A DNA stretch of 64,000 bases from Aspidapion aeneum (Eukaryota > Arthropoda > Insecta > Coleoptera > Brentidae). Shown here in pieces: positions 1 to 11,890 of this stretch. The stretch lies in contig OY755048.1 in the NCBI GenBank assembly GCA_963576565.1, positions 3,478,501-3,542,500 on the forward strand. The letters are read 5' to 3'. The stretch's first letter is position 1, and every line of letters begins with the position of its first letter. The position numbers and the translations under genes are program-made. The notes below the pieces were generated by a model. The model did not search any database and was not told where the DNA came from. It was given only the letters and a program-made list of their open reading frames with translations.

Positions 1-130
1 CTCCTCTAACTCCTATCTTAAAAACAGATGTGTGTTGATCCCCATGTTATATAAACTTTTTTCTCGGAAATAACCTCCTCTATCACCCGCTGCACTATGG
101 CCCCTAAGTTATGGGATACCCTGTATATAG

Positions 131-290
131 CGAAGCAGCAATATCATTCAAAATCCACGAAGGAACCCAGCTAATCCTCATCAGAAGAGGTGTCAGTCAA
201 TGTGACACAATATTCCCTAAACTATTTAACCAGGCCCTAGATGTTTTTAAAAACTTGATTTGATTGTAGTCGATGGCGTTGACCTTAAAA
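131..290 (+). pseudogene. LINE reverse transcriptase fragment
   Basis: Read in one frame, this short stretch resembles the RT palm region of insect non-LTR retrotransposons: an I-x-RRGVRQ-x-DT-x-x-PKLF-like motif followed by a degraded tail. The Gly usually seen in the RQGDT motif reads Cys (RQCDT). It has no start, no catalytic YADD/FADD box and no continuous frame beyond about 160 bp. The family resembles the C-terminal fragment at 1308-1760, so both may come from one broken copy. It lies in the PMCA intron or in sequence beyond its last visible exon. Confidence 0.45.
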
Positions 291-1307
291 AACACCAAAT
301 AATTTCAGTGCTGGACACCAGCACCAAATTTGGCACACAGCTTCTACACATAATAGGGCTTCAAAAATTGCCGGGAGACAATCTCTGGCATATCCGGATC
401 ATGCTTTGATGACGTCATCAAAATGGCGGACAAAATTTTTAGCAGGAAATTAGATTATTACCAGTAATTTTGTTATTTTTTAACCGATTTTAAGTTTTAA
501 TAGCTCATTTTAGAGCTTGAATAATTTGCTAAAAAAACCTTAAATTAATTTTTAAAATTGTGGTAATTAGTAAAAACTGACAGATTTATTGTCAACAAAT
601 TGTGTACAAAAAACAACCAAAAAAAGTATAAAACAGTTTTTTAATTTTAAATATTGTTTGTCCCTCCCTCCACTAACACACCCCCTGCCCCCACGTTCGA
701 CTAAACTCCAATAATTTTCTTGTATTGCATGCAAAATAAAAAACATTTTTTTGGGATTTATTAAATGTTTGTTAATAATTTTAGAAAACTAAAAAAAAAT
801 CCTACCCTTTTTCCACTGTCCCCAATCCTTCCCTCTAATAAATTTTCTCTGACCCTTTTTATCCCCTCAAGGCCCCAAAATTCCTTTGACTTCTCCCAAT
901 AATTGACAACAAATGATTTAACAGTATTTTGTCAAAAACATTAAATTTCACGCTTACCTCACCGCACGGGATCTCAAAAATACGAGGCCTAAGCTGACTT
1001 AATCTGCCCATCGGACTTAACTTGCCTACAAACTACGGATCTATACAAAATTTTCGGAAGACATTGACCAGACCTGACTTTACCTGATTTGACCGAAATA
1101 TCAACATATATTAATATGTACAAGCTTTTACAGACGGTATTAGAACTCTATTTTTGGTTACGGGATATTTATTGTTCTTTTATGGTCACCAAAAATCTAT
1201 GTTTTCACTGTCTGCAATTGCTTGTTTTTTTTCAGCAGTGAGATATATATATATATACATGGGACAAATTATTGCACTAAAAAAAGAAAATTAAACAGCT
1301 GAAATCA
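291..1307. other. no gene seen; AT-rich intronic sequence
   Basis: I see no coding pattern here. There are poly-A/T runs, C-rich patches around 660-900 and a short (TA)n at about 1240-1255. It is presumably PMCA intron sequence between two LINE fragments. Confidence 0.4.
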
Positions 1308-1760
1308 AGCATATTCAAAAATAAAAAATATCCCCAGTACCTCAAAACGAAAGTGTATAACCAATGTATCTTTCCTGTACTTACCTACAAATCCCGGATC
1401 TGGACACTTACAAAATCAAACATGGATAAGGTAACTAAAGCCCAAAGATCAATGAAAAAACAAATGTTAAATAGAAAGAGGAATGACTGGATAAGAAATA
1501 AAACAAAATTAAGGAATGTCAGAGGAGAAGTAGCAAAATAGTCATAATATCAGACAGAAAGACGATCGACGGAACAAATGTATTGTAAACTGGAGACCTT
1601 GGGAAAATAAAAGAAGTAGGGGAAGACCCCAAATGAGATGGGAGGACGATTTAAAGAAGGATGCGGGAACTAGATGGATGAACACGGCGCCAGACAGAGA
1701 AGAGTGGAAGATATGTCCAGAGATGGATCGAAGAAGATTAAATAGATAGATAGAAGTTTT
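1308..1760 (+). pseudogene. LINE 3' end (RT C-terminal region) remnant
   Basis: Translation gives the typical end of an RTE-like insect LINE protein: a VYNQC...PVLTY block, a TKSNMDK block, then after a stop at about 1539 and in other frames a RGRPQMRWEDD-like block and a DREEWK block. These are the thumb and C-terminal landmarks of this LINE type. The copy is frameshifted and ends in a short GATA-type repeat near 1745, which suits a microsatellite-tailed LINE. It is 5'-truncated and dead. Confidence 0.55.
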
Positions 1761-2378
1761 TTAGCAAAAATACACAAAATAACGTGTTATAGGCAATAAA
1801 ATTTTCCTTGAAACGATGTATTTTTTGTTAAGGTTATTGTTACATTCGAAATTCGAAAGGCGTCGTAAATTCAGGGTGATTTCATTAAATCACAAAAACA
1901 AATATTTTTATCATTCTTTTTATTTAATTTTCATAAAAACTAATCTTTACAAGGAAATACGTTATATACTGTGTCATAGACCATAAAGTTATCTTTCAAA
2001 TGATGTGTATATCGGTAGTGTTAAAAATACAAATCACACACCAGGGGCGTCCAAAAGTGAAACTATTTTCTAGGATTACAATTAACCCCAATTTAGGGAC
2101 GCCAATGGAGTGCTAACTACACGCCACCCATCGCATTGTCTTTAAAATGCTTTGTTTTTGAAAAAATCAAAAAACTTAGTTCAGTTAGTTCTGCATATAA
2201 TGTGGCAATACATAGAGAATGGGTGTATTGCTAATGATTTGGGGTTCATATTTCAGCAAGGGTACTACGGAGACAACTCAGTAATAGCACATTTTATACG
2301 TAAGTCTATATTTTACGTTATTGCACAATTTTTTTCTTCAAATTTAAGTATTTTTTAAGTTAACGGCCACTACAAAAA
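1761..2378. other. no gene seen; AT-rich
   Basis: No convincing ORF, RNA or repeat structure was recognised. The stretch ends at the poly-A run that precedes the first hairpin-ACAG element. Confidence 0.35.
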
Positions 2379-2904
2379 TACTCTGCCAATATATGGGCCC
2401 CTAAGCTCACACTAGGTACTATAGTTATAGTGTACGTGTGAGCTAATATAACTAAAAACTAAAATATATTTTATTCAACTCCAGACTAAATTACCTTTTG
2501 TTTGATACCACACAAGCCATGTTTTGACTTAAACTCAAATTTTTGAAATCTACCCCCACCCTTAAAAAAAACAAAAACTAAAATGTATTTTGTTAAACGC
2601 CGGACTCAATTACCTTTCGTCTGATATCACACACGCCATATTTTCATTTAAACTCTAATTTTTGAAATATACCCCCACCCTCCAGACTCAATTACCTTTT
2701 GTTTGATATCACACACGCCATATTTTCCCATAAACTCTAATTTTTGAAATCTACCCCCACCCTTTTATTTGGTTTGTGTACGGTGGATGTTGTTAATTTT
2801 TAAATGGGACCATCTCGGCCCACAACCCAGCCTAGGTACCAAATTTCATTAAAATCGGCCAAGCGGTTTTTGAGTTATGCGCGTTGGTCGTTACAGACAG
2901 ACAT

Positions 2905-2935
<31 letters not shown>

Positions 2936-3092
2936 TACAGACAGACAGACAGATGGCGCAACAAAAAATTTTCAAAATCATCTAAAACGCAAAGATATAT
3001 AAAAATTTTTGAAATCGGAGCAACTTTTTTTTTCTTGAAAAAATTAGGATCACCATAGCTCACACTACTATAGTATAGTATATGTGTGAGCT
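2379..3092 (+). mobile_element. hairpin-ACAG element, copy 1
   Basis: This is a member of a repeated family seen nine times here. It starts TACTCTGCCAATATATGGGC after a run of A, followed by a near-perfect hairpin whose stem is AGCTCACAC/GTGTGAGCT. Next come two to three roughly 110-bp modules, each ending in ACCCCCACCC, then a conserved block ending GTTGGTCGTT, an ACAG tetranucleotide array (about 2890-2950), and a block with AAATCGGAGCAAC. It ends in a second hairpin with the same AGCTCACAC stem. I see no protein; open frames across the ACAG tract are repeat translation. The layout recalls non-autonomous Helentron/DINE-like elements, but that assignment is inference. Confidence 0.75.
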
Positions 3093-3108
3093 AAAATCCT
3101 TTAAAAAA

Positions 3109-3679
3109 TACTCTGCCAATCTATGGGCACCTAAGCTCACACTGGATACTATAGTTATAGTGTATCTACGTGAAAGCTAATATAACTAAAAACTGAAGTA
3201 TATTTTATTGAACTCCAGACTCAATTACCTTTCGTTTGATACCACACAAGCCATGTTTTGACTTAAACTCTAATTTTTCAAATCTACCCCCACCCTTTTT
3301 TTAAAAACTAAGATGTATTTTGTTTAACTCCAGACTCAATTACCTTTCGTTTGATATCACACACGCCATATTTCCACTTAAACACTAATTTTTGAAATTT
3401 ACCCCCACCCTTTTTTTTTAAATAAACTAAAATGTATTTTGTTTAACTCCAGACTCAATTACCTTTCGTTTGATAACACACACGATATATTTTTACATAA
3501 ACTCTAATTTTTGAAATCTACCCCCACCCTTTTATTTGGCTTGTGTTCGGTGGATTTTCTTCATTTTTAAATGGGACCATCTCGACCCAAAACCCAGCCT
3601 GGGTACCAAATTTCATTAAAATCGAGCAAGCCGTTTTTGAGTTATGCGCGTTGGTCGTTACAGACAGACATACAGACAC

Positions 3680-3722
<43 letters not shown>

Positions 3723-3723
3723 T

Positions 3724-3757
<34 letters not shown>

Positions 3758-3890
3758 GGCGCAACAAAAAAGTTTCAAAATCATCTGAAACGCAAAGATA
3801 TATAAAAATTTTTGAAATCGGAGCAACTTTTTTTTTCTCGAAAAAATTAGGATCACCACAGCTCACACTACTATAGTAGTAGTGTGAGCT
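3109..3890 (+). mobile_element. hairpin-ACAG element, copy 2
   Basis: A second full-length member lies 16 bp downstream of copy 1 in the same orientation. It has the same head, 5' hairpin, three internal modules, ACAG array (about 3659-3759) and terminal hairpin. Its terminal hairpin is shorter than in copy 1 but keeps the dyad, so the pairing rather than the loop is conserved. Confidence 0.75.
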
Positions 3891-4196
3891 AATACACGCT
3901 CCCGCTCCCTTACACTATATTTCAAAAACGGCTGATGGTACGAAAATCAAATATATAACCAAACTTGTCGAGAATACTTTTACATAAGTCTTGTAATGAC
4001 ATCTTAAAACGTCAGTTGAACCGTAAGCTAGATTTTCGCAAAAAACTAATTTTATTTAACCTTTGATATATCAAGACGCAAACAGATAAACATATGAGAT
4101 TTTTTGATACTTGATCAAAACGAAGGTCTCTGCAAAAATTCAGCTTGTTACCTCAAATTCCCCAGAGTCTAAATAAATAAATATGTATTTAATTAC
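3891..4196. other. PMCA intron, no other feature
   Basis: This is intron sequence downstream (in gene sense) of the 4197-4486 exon. The exon's donor reads GTAATT on the minus strand. I did not find the next PMCA exon, which should open with the phosphorylation-loop approach, anywhere in 1-4196. Confidence 0.5.
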
Positions 4197-4486
4197 CTTA
4201 AGATCATTGGACTGTATGAGAATACCATCAGCTGGCAGCAAGTCACCATATTTAATTTGGCAAATGTCCCCCACTACAATTTCGGTGACTGATATCTGTT
4301 TCACTTCGGCTCCCCGTATCACTGCGAATTTGTGTTCGCCTTCTATCCTATTCTGAAGACCACGAAACTGTCTTTCTTTACTATAGTCGTTAAACGCTGT
4401 GACTAATACTACTACTATAACGGAAATTAAAATGGCAAGCCCTTCGATCCACCCGTGGCTGGTCTCATCGTCATCGAATCCGCTTG
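4197..4486 (-). CDS. PMCA: PMCA exon 3: second membrane helix and start of actuator domain
   Basis: This 290-bp coding exon belongs to a plasma-membrane Ca2+-transporting P-type ATPase, which pumps Ca2+ out of the cell under calmodulin control. The translation has [17 protein letters not shown] (membrane helix 2), then [19 protein letters not shown] and the actuator-domain segment with [17 protein letters not shown], all hallmarks of the family. The acceptor is a T-rich tract plus AG at 4487-4488. The donor GTAATT begins at 4196. The exon enters in phase 1, completing a codon from the 9141-9335 exon, and leaves in phase 0 after SNDLK. No stop or frameshift is seen. The catalytic DKTGT site and calmodulin tail must lie left of the window. 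Confidence 0.93.
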
Positions 4487-5829
4487 CTAAAAAAAAGAAT
4501 CACATATTGTTAAGTTTCTGGGGCTGTCCATATCAACCCAGCACTTATAGCTTTTGATTTTCATCAAAGCTTTTTTCTAGTTTTCCTTATGGATATCCAT
4601 TACATCCAGAGAATAAAGAACAACTAGAAATTGCATTTCATAACCAACCAAAATAAAAAACATGCATTTGACATTACGATTGAAAAAGCGTAAAATTGGT
4701 TTAGACAGCCTAACCAAACCAAAGCAAAACTTGGATTTTCTCTACTCTTATAGAAAGAGTAACGTTTGTCGCCGTCGTGGTGTAGTGGAAGTAATGTTTG
4801 TTTCCCACACCGGCGCACGGAGGTCAGCTTGTCTAATTTAGACGATCGAAACCTCAATATCGAACTATTTTCTATCGTAACCATTAAGTTTTAAAAAAGT
4901 GCCCAATTACCTTATTAGTAGACCTCAATGCAGAACATTGATCAACTAACTCGTTGTTACTTGATACGACGACAAGTCATAGACCGTTTGATAGCTTGCA
5001 TAATGATCCGCACTTATACCGCACGGAAAGGCGATTTTTAAAAGTGCTCCAAGTTGGTAAACCAGAGATTATATGGTGATTTCTTCACGTATATTTAAAA
5101 TATGGGTTAGTATCTTTAGTTTTTACTATTAAACCATTTGCAAAGTCACAATTTGCTTATTAAAAAAATAAAAGTTGTGTATTCATTTATTATAATTTTT
5201 CAAATATGTATTATATATATATTGGACTGAAAAACTCTGGATCGTTAGGTATCAATTGCGTTTGTGACTTATTATATTTTAATCATGTATCAAGGGTGCT
5301 ACATTCAGCTGCCGCTTCTTGCCGCTGTATTAGCTATGATTTATTGTTTCAGCGTTGGCGCATGGGATTGGCCGACGTAATTTATTTAAAATGTAGCATA
5401 AAACACCGGTGTCACATGATAAAAATCAATCCGTTTTGAACTATGTATGTGAAAATAGTGAATATAAAGACTACGTTAAAAAAAAATAACTGCGTGGTAA
5501 AAAATTGATATATATTATAACAAGATTAATAAATTTTGTTAAATTTTTATAAAAAAGCTATATTAAATAAAAAAAGCTAGTAAGTAACTAGCTTACGTAC
5601 ACACACTTTCAAAGTATCAATTTTTTGCTTAAGAGGAAAAAAAACGATATGCAACATTATTTTTGGAGGCGACTGTACCATCTCTAGAATGCACAGTATA
5701 TTAAAATCAAATTTTTTAAACGCTAGTTGACATTTTCCTAACTCAGCATCAATTTGTCAAAATTAAAACCATAAAATAATTTCGATCGTTCAGAACCGAC
5801 AAGCTGACCACCGTGCGGCGGTCCGGGCA
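4487..5829. other. PMCA intron (first part), mostly featureless
   Basis: This is AT-rich intron sequence between PMCA exons 3 and 2. Apart from the tRNA-like stretch at 4771-4856 I see no gene or clear repeat. Confidence 0.4.
4771..4856 (+). repeat. tRNA-like/SINE-head fragment (Gly-like)
   Basis: The stretch begins GTCGTGGTGTAGTGG, a good match to a Pol III A box in a tRNA D-arm. It has a TTTCCCACACC segment where a Gly-type anticodon arm would be, and a degenerate B-box-like GATCGAAACC near the end. A proper T-arm and acceptor pairing are not formed. It looks like the head of a tRNA-derived SINE or a decayed tRNA copy. Confidence 0.35.
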
Positions 5830-6803
5830 CAGCCCACGAGAAAGACCGGCCCGGGCGCGGAAATATCACGTGACCGTAGGAGGCTCACAAAAAAACGCCT
5901 CACGGCCGCTGTCATTATAAAACATGTGTGTTTTCAGTTTTGGTATGTTTGTTTACGTCGATTTTTTTTTAATTCGGGCACGAATTTTATGTGAATTTTA
6001 TCAGTTATCAAAATAACGCAGCCCACGAAAAAGACTGTAGTGGGCTGCGTTAAAATAATTAATGGCTAATGAGTAAATTATAAAGAAAATACCTATAAGA
6101 TAAACAATGTCGCGAACGTGTAATTAGTGTTGTTCCTTGTCGGTCCAACTATAAAACTGAAACCTAATATGTTGCAAACGGCAAAGAAGTGGTAAAAGAT
6201 AAGATCTTGGATAAGATTGATCAAGTAATAGACATCCTTAGTGACATTTTCGATAGTGAGAGTGAAAAATGTGTTTAGTTGTCATTTCTTATTGAACAAT
6301 TAGGTCTCTTGAAAAGGTAACCTGAGAATCAAAGTGTGAAATATTTAAAAAGATACAGCTTTTAAAAGAACATGAGTTGGTAGTTAACTTACACTTTAAT
6401 GAAAAACTATTGACGACCACTACATTCAGTTCATTGAATGTGAAAACCATCCCACTTATTCACAAAATCACTTGTTTCTTTTTAATTAATTATTGTGAAA
6501 TGTTTTATATTGAAAATTTTTCTTCAGATAACTCTAGCGAGTGTTTTTGTGGAGAAGAACTATTGTCAAAGCTTGAAAAAATTATTTTAAGGGCATGTAA
6601 AGTTTTTTTAAATAATTTTATTAAAAAGCACAATGATTTAGTGTCTGCTAATAAATCTTTGAATAAGAACTCAGACAAAGATAATGACACTCAAAGAAAA
6701 ATTAAAAAACTAAAAGCTTAGGTTTGATATGTCGAATTTTGAAAGACTTGTATAGATTTGAAGTTACTAACGATATTATGTACCTAATATATGTACCTGA
6801 AGA
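5830..6803 (+). mobile_element. P/THAP9-like DNA transposon remnant, copy 1
   Basis: It is near-identical along its length to 42585-43763. It opens CAGCCCACGAGAAAGACCGG, followed by a CACGTGACC block. At 6014-6052 is a perfect 13-bp hairpin, TAACGCAGCCCAC/GTGGGCTGCGTTA, whose arm repeats the terminal motif. A 114-codon frame (6377-6721) matches the C-terminal part of the transposase-like frame in copy 2 (NKNSDKD...KIKKLKA). It lacks about 170 bp present in copy 2 and stops abruptly at 6803 with no right terminus, so it is a truncated non-autonomous copy. Confidence 0.55.
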
Positions 6804-9140
6804 TAACAGCAAACAAACAATCATTTCATGGTGTTAATCCCTTTAAAATTTTGAAGGGTTTTAAATTTTAAAGCATCTTTTGACAAAAAATAAGAAAAAA
6901 CAAAATTGCTATTTCTTTAATATTCTATTCTCTTTTACTAAGCTCACTGATGCGAATATTCGTGATTTTCAATATTTTTTATTCCTAAACAGTAACAAAA
7001 TAATTTTTCTCCAAATTCGTATTTTGATGATAAGATGACTAGGTCATTTTACAAAAATAATTTTTTATCGCGATGTAATGGGTATCCCTAGGGAAAACTA
7101 GAAATAGGTTTTAATGAAAATTAAAAGCATTGACCTGTTATTTTTTTAGAATGTTTTACACATATTTTTACTTTTATAAAATATTTATTGCAAAGAGGAA
7201 AAACTAATTCTACTTCTATTTTAATCCAAGCTAAAACTAAAGTTTCCAATACTTTGTTATTGACTAAATATTTCTAGTAATAAAAAGTTATGGAAACTGG
7301 ATTGCCCGCATTTACCAATAGTCCTTAAGCTATGCGATTGGTAATAAAGGCAACAAACTTTGCACAATTATTCCCTAGACTAACCCGCAGAAAACCATTC
7401 CAAGTGGTGCGAAAATATGCGCTTTGGTATAGTCTAAGACATCCATACCTGCAAGAATTACCAAATTTGGCAAAAATAATAACCTGGTAGAAAATATCAA
7501 TTAAAACATTTATTATTATTTCCAACGGATTTCAATACGATGAATGGTTAATAAAAATGGTGAATTATTACCACTTTTCTTAAATTTTGTGACATTTAGG
7601 TAGTTGCTGATTCTAAAAAATAATTAATCACAAAATAAAAGCAAAACTTGTTTGATTGACTTCTGACCGTGATTGACCTTGAAACTAACCTTTTACACCA
7701 GTATTTACTAAGACCTTAAGACTTAGCATTGGAGATCGGGTTTAAGTATCAAGTCTATGGACTTGATACCGACCGGTTTAACTGTATTTTTTTTAATACT
7801 CACAGGTCAAATAACTGCAAAGATTTGGTTCACCCTAATGTTCAATATGATAGTAAGCATTTCTCAGTAAGTTTCATCTCATATATATTCAAATTAACTT
7901 TAGAAATAAAGAAAAACCACATAAAAATTTTGTAACGAAATGTTATTTTTTGGAAATTTAGTCCGTGTAGTCGTAGGATTCCCGTTAACAATAGTCTCAA
8001 ATTGTAGTACCACCCCTGAGGGTGGTTTAAAGTTCGAAAAACAATAGAAATAGTCCACGATTGACAAAAAAACTTATACACAAAATTATTCAAAGCTAAA
8101 TAATACATAAATAACTTAAAACTATATCTGTAGATGCATTACCGTATTAAATACGTATCAATATTTAAATACTGTAAAAAGCACAAGATATATTAGAATC
8201 CCTTTTCAATTATACATTCACGAAAACAATCGACCATCGGTTAAATTGTCGCTAACTTGTCTAAAAAATTAACATGTCAAATATAGCGGACAGCTGACAC
8301 TGACTTACACCGTTTTTATTCGACATTTCCTAGTTACGTTTGAAGGTTTAAATATGGCTACCATTCTTAAACCAAAATATTTTATTTTTATTTATTTATA
8401 ACCTTTGTGTGGAAAAATTGTCTTTGTTACAACGAAAAAAGATGACCCATATCGCAAGGTATTTTTGAACAATTTATGTAAATATTAAAAACTATTGCAT
8501 TAAACCTTCAACCAAAATGTAGACTTTTAAACCTAGGATTGTAGCACTTACAAATAATGCCATAAGAAAACCTCAAACAGAAGAAACCCAATTGATATGG
8601 ACCTAAAATGGGCTAAATAAATTTAGTCATGACGAATGACATATTGTGATTGTATGTGCCCTTCCTGTAAATTTCTTTGAAATACTTCAAGCTTAAGGAC
8701 TACGAGGATTGTTTATAAATTCTGGGGGTAATATAAAAGTTATCAGGATAACCACTTTATTATTTATCCTTGAAATATTTTAGACCAGCCAATTATATCT
8801 AGAAAGCAGCAATTAAATTTAAAAATATCTCATATGTATTTACAATTTATATTCTAGAATAATAAAAAACTAAATTTATTTACTAGTAATATGTAGTAAA
8901 TTAATTTTGAAATTTTTAAAGTGTGCTAAGATACTATATGAAGTGGTTAGCTTAATATTTTGTTATCAGATAATGTCAGAAAAATATTTAAATCTCATGT
9001 TTTTGTTCAAAAACCTTGCTTTTATAACATAATTTTTTCTAAAATATTCCAATTATATACATTATATCCAGGATTGCCAAAAATACTTATTCTAAAATAA
9101 TGGAAAAAAAGTGCTACTAATTTTTGAACCACATACTCAC
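6804..9140. other. PMCA intron, no gene seen
   Basis: This is a long AT-rich intron stretch. A short dyad ACCACCCCTGAGGGTGGT lies near 8010. Short open frames in both strands have no recognisable domain. No repeat family was assigned. Confidence 0.4.
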
Positions 9141-9335
9141 CCTCTTCTTCTGTGGGAGGAGTGTAGAAAGCTAGAGCCAACGAAACCAAAGCGGCCACTT
9201 CTAAAATAATTAAAGTTATATCTTGTAAAGCCTCCCATACTAATTGAAAAAATGTCTTCGGTGGTTTTGGAGGAATTGAGTTTGAACCGAATGTTTCTCT
9301 TCTATGATCTAAATCTACTTGTGAACCACTAAGTC
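9141..9335 (-). CDS. PMCA: PMCA exon 2: first membrane helix
   Basis: This 195-bp coding exon encodes the stretch after the N-terminal tail. The landmarks are [35 protein letters not shown], and the first transmembrane helix around [17 protein letters not shown], followed by the acidic linker TPPTEEE. These are strongly conserved PMCA landmarks. The acceptor on the minus strand is GATTGTTTCAG with the exon starting at 9335. The donor is GTGAGT at 9140-9135. Both boundaries are phase 1, matching exon 1 and exon 3 exactly, so the joined reading frame is intact. The neighbouring minus-strand LINE (9455-10420) lies wholly in the upstream intron. Confidence 0.93.
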
Positions 9336-9454
9336 CTGAAACAATCAGAAAAAAATACAATTAGTGTTTGTGAAAGATATATCATATAACTAAGGGAACC
9401 AGATGATTGTAAAGAATTTGTTACAATTTTTCAGTTTGTTATCCCAACCCAAAT

Positions 9455-10420
9455 TTACTACTACTACTATGTCGGTTTAGAACGTTTTTCTACGTTGTCC
9501 GACGCCTATTCTCCACCTCCTTCGATCCTGACAATCATCCTCTGTCAGATTCTTTTGACGCATTGATCTTTGGATTGACTGTTGCCATTCTAGTTTAGGA
9601 CGCCCTCTTTTTCTGCGCCCTATTGGTTGCCATTCTAGGACCTGCTTTGGTAATCTTTCGTCGTTCATCCGTTGTACATGGCCGTACCATATCCGTTGCC
9701 TTTTAGTGATGTCATCCGTTATGCTTCCCTCGATTCCCATTCTTTCTTTTATGATCTCATTTCTTATGTGATCTATTCTAGATATTCTCATTGATCTTCT
9801 TATTGCATCCATTTCGACACTTTCCATTTTTGTTTTGTATTTTTCTGTTACGCGACAAGTCTCTATTCCATACAACAGCGTGCTTTTGACCATTGTTTCA
9901 TATATGTTAAATTTTACATTCTTTTTTATCTCTCTGCTCCATAAAATACTGTTAAGACATCCAATAATTTTTTTTGCTTTTACTATTCTTTTTTCCAATT
10001 CTTTACAGTCTGTTCCTGTCTTATCAAATGTGACACCCAAGTATACATACTCATTGCATGGAGATATTGTTTGTCCATTTTCTAATACTAACTCACTGGA
10101 TTCGTTTCCAATACATAAGTACTGTATCTTGTCCACGTTCACTGTTAATCCCTTCTTCTGTTAACTTTCTCATCATATAATCCATGTCTTCTTTATCATT
10201 AGCCACAATTACTTGGTCGTCAGCAAACTGTAGTGTGTATATGGTAAATCGGTCGTTAAGTTGTATTCCCATGCCGTGCACTTTACGTTTCCAGTTTTTT
10301 AGAGCTACTGCGATATATATTTTAAAAAGAGCAACATCCCTGTCTTAAGCCTTTTGTTACCAGGAATTCTTTTGAAAGTCGATTTCCAATTTTAATTTTA
10401 GATTTTGACCTTTTGTATAA
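9455..10420 (-). mobile_element. RTE-like LINE, subfamily 2, 5'-truncated copy
   Basis: Minus-strand frames encode the RT fingers/palm to C-terminus: LQFADDQVIVAND (catalytic FADD box) at about 10200, a VDKIQYLCIG block, a VYLGVTFDKTG block, then IWYGHVQRMNDERLPKQ and GRRKRGRPKLEW near the stop at 9477. Past the stop is a (TAG)n tail at about 9458-9470, consistent with RTE-type microsatellite tails. The coding region is broken by at least two indels near 10140 and 10330, and everything 5' of the QGCC motif is missing. A sister copy of the same subfamily is at 53168-53785. Confidence 0.75.
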
Positions 10421-10759
10421 ACCAAATTTAAATTGTGATATTACTGAAAAAAATTAGTATCTGTTTTAAATTAATTTGTTCGAATGTTGATGGTTTAAGG
10501 TTTTGAGGATCATGATTTTTTGTGTTGTCAAATATTATAAATATCTCTAACTGCAATGTGTCAACTGATCACATATAGGTATTTGGTCTCAGAGAATAAA
10601 CAGATGTTTTTCAAGCACAATTTAATTTATCAGTAATAACATCAAAACTCTAAATTCATATGGTTAAACCTAATAAAACTTCAGTGCCCTTAAGAGATAA
10701 ACAACAAAATAATATCAACAATGTGATATTTGGAAAAATATATAAAGGAAATATGAATG
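10421..10759. other. PMCA intron, no feature seen
   Basis: This is AT-rich sequence between the LINE copy and a repeat cluster. Nothing was recognised. Confidence 0.35.
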
Positions 10760-11890
10760 CAAAATTAGATTTTATTTGGTTTCAACTAAATAGCCGGTTA
10801 AGCCAAACCCAACTTTTTCGTAGGAATATATATTTACAAATTTTATTAATAAAGAAATAATATAAACAAACACTTTAATTAAAAATAAAGATTTTTCTCC
10901 TCCTATTAATTACATGTTTCTTAATTTGATAACACCCTGTACAGCCAATCACAGATTGTATTATGGTAATCTTAATTTTTCAACAAGCAGAATTTTTTAT
11001 AAAGTGTGAGTTTTTTTCATAAAACCAAAAATAAAAGATTTTTTCCTCTTGTCAACTCCATCCGGAGACACACTGTATATACATTAAATATCATTTCCAA
11101 CTTTTTTGCTAATTTTTCGTAGGAATATATATTTACATAGCAAAAATGTTTTTTTAAAAATTTTATTAATAAAGAAATAATATACAAACAAACACTATGG
11201 CTAAACAAAAACAAGACACTAACAGAACATTTTAAAAGGTGCATCTCGTAACACAGAAAACAACCTTATACAGTCTGTTGATGGAGTTGACAAGAGGAAA
11301 AAATCCTTTATTTCTGATTTTACGAAAAAAACTCTCTCTTTATAAAAAATTCTGCTTGTTGAAAAATTAAGATTACTATAATAAAATCTTTGATTAGATG
11401 TACAGGGTATTATCAAATTAAGAAACATGTAATTAATAAAAGGAGAAAAATCTTTATTTTAAATTTCACGAAAACATAACTCTTTATAAAAAATTCTGCT
11501 TGTAATAAAACTGACATAACGATATCTTTGATTAGAAGTACAGGATGTCAATTGCGTACTGATACGAAACATTTCCAATTCCGTAGCACTTAATTAAATA
11601 AATCGTTCTGCTTTTGTAAACATTTTTTAGAATGTAAAACCTATTACTTGAAAATCAATATGACAATCAACAAATAAATCTATCAATGTTACATTATAAA
11701 GAGTAATGTTTTTTGTGAAATTAAAAATAAAGATTTTTCTTCTCTTATTAATTACGTTTCTTAACTTGATAACACCCTGTACAGCCAATCAAAGATTTTA
11801 TTATGGTAATCTTAATTTTTCAACAAGCAGAATTTTTAATAAAGTGTTAAATCCGGGGACACACTGTATATACTTTAAATATCAATTCCA
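10760..11890. repeat. cluster of related direct and inverted repeat arms
   Basis: A roughly 150-bp arm is present in plus sense at about 10897-11060 and 11740-11890, and in inverted sense at about 11266-11440. Its landmarks are ACACCCTGTACAGCCAATCA, TTCAACAAGCAGAATTTTT and TTGTCAACTCCATCCGG. A partial fourth arm lies at 11455-11545. A second motif, TTCGTAGGAATATATATTTA, occurs at 10777 and 11116. The arrangement suggests overlapping MITE copies or a fold-back unit disrupted by duplication. Confidence 0.55.

Noticed and set aside
2379..3890. CRISPR-like array of modules and hairpins
   Set aside because: Modules are directly adjacent, with no unique spacers of constant length, in a eukaryotic repeat with a microsatellite.
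6377..6721. Independent host gene of 114 codons
   Set aside because: The same frame recurs in the 43-kb copy of a DNA transposon family with terminal repeats, so it is transposon-derived.
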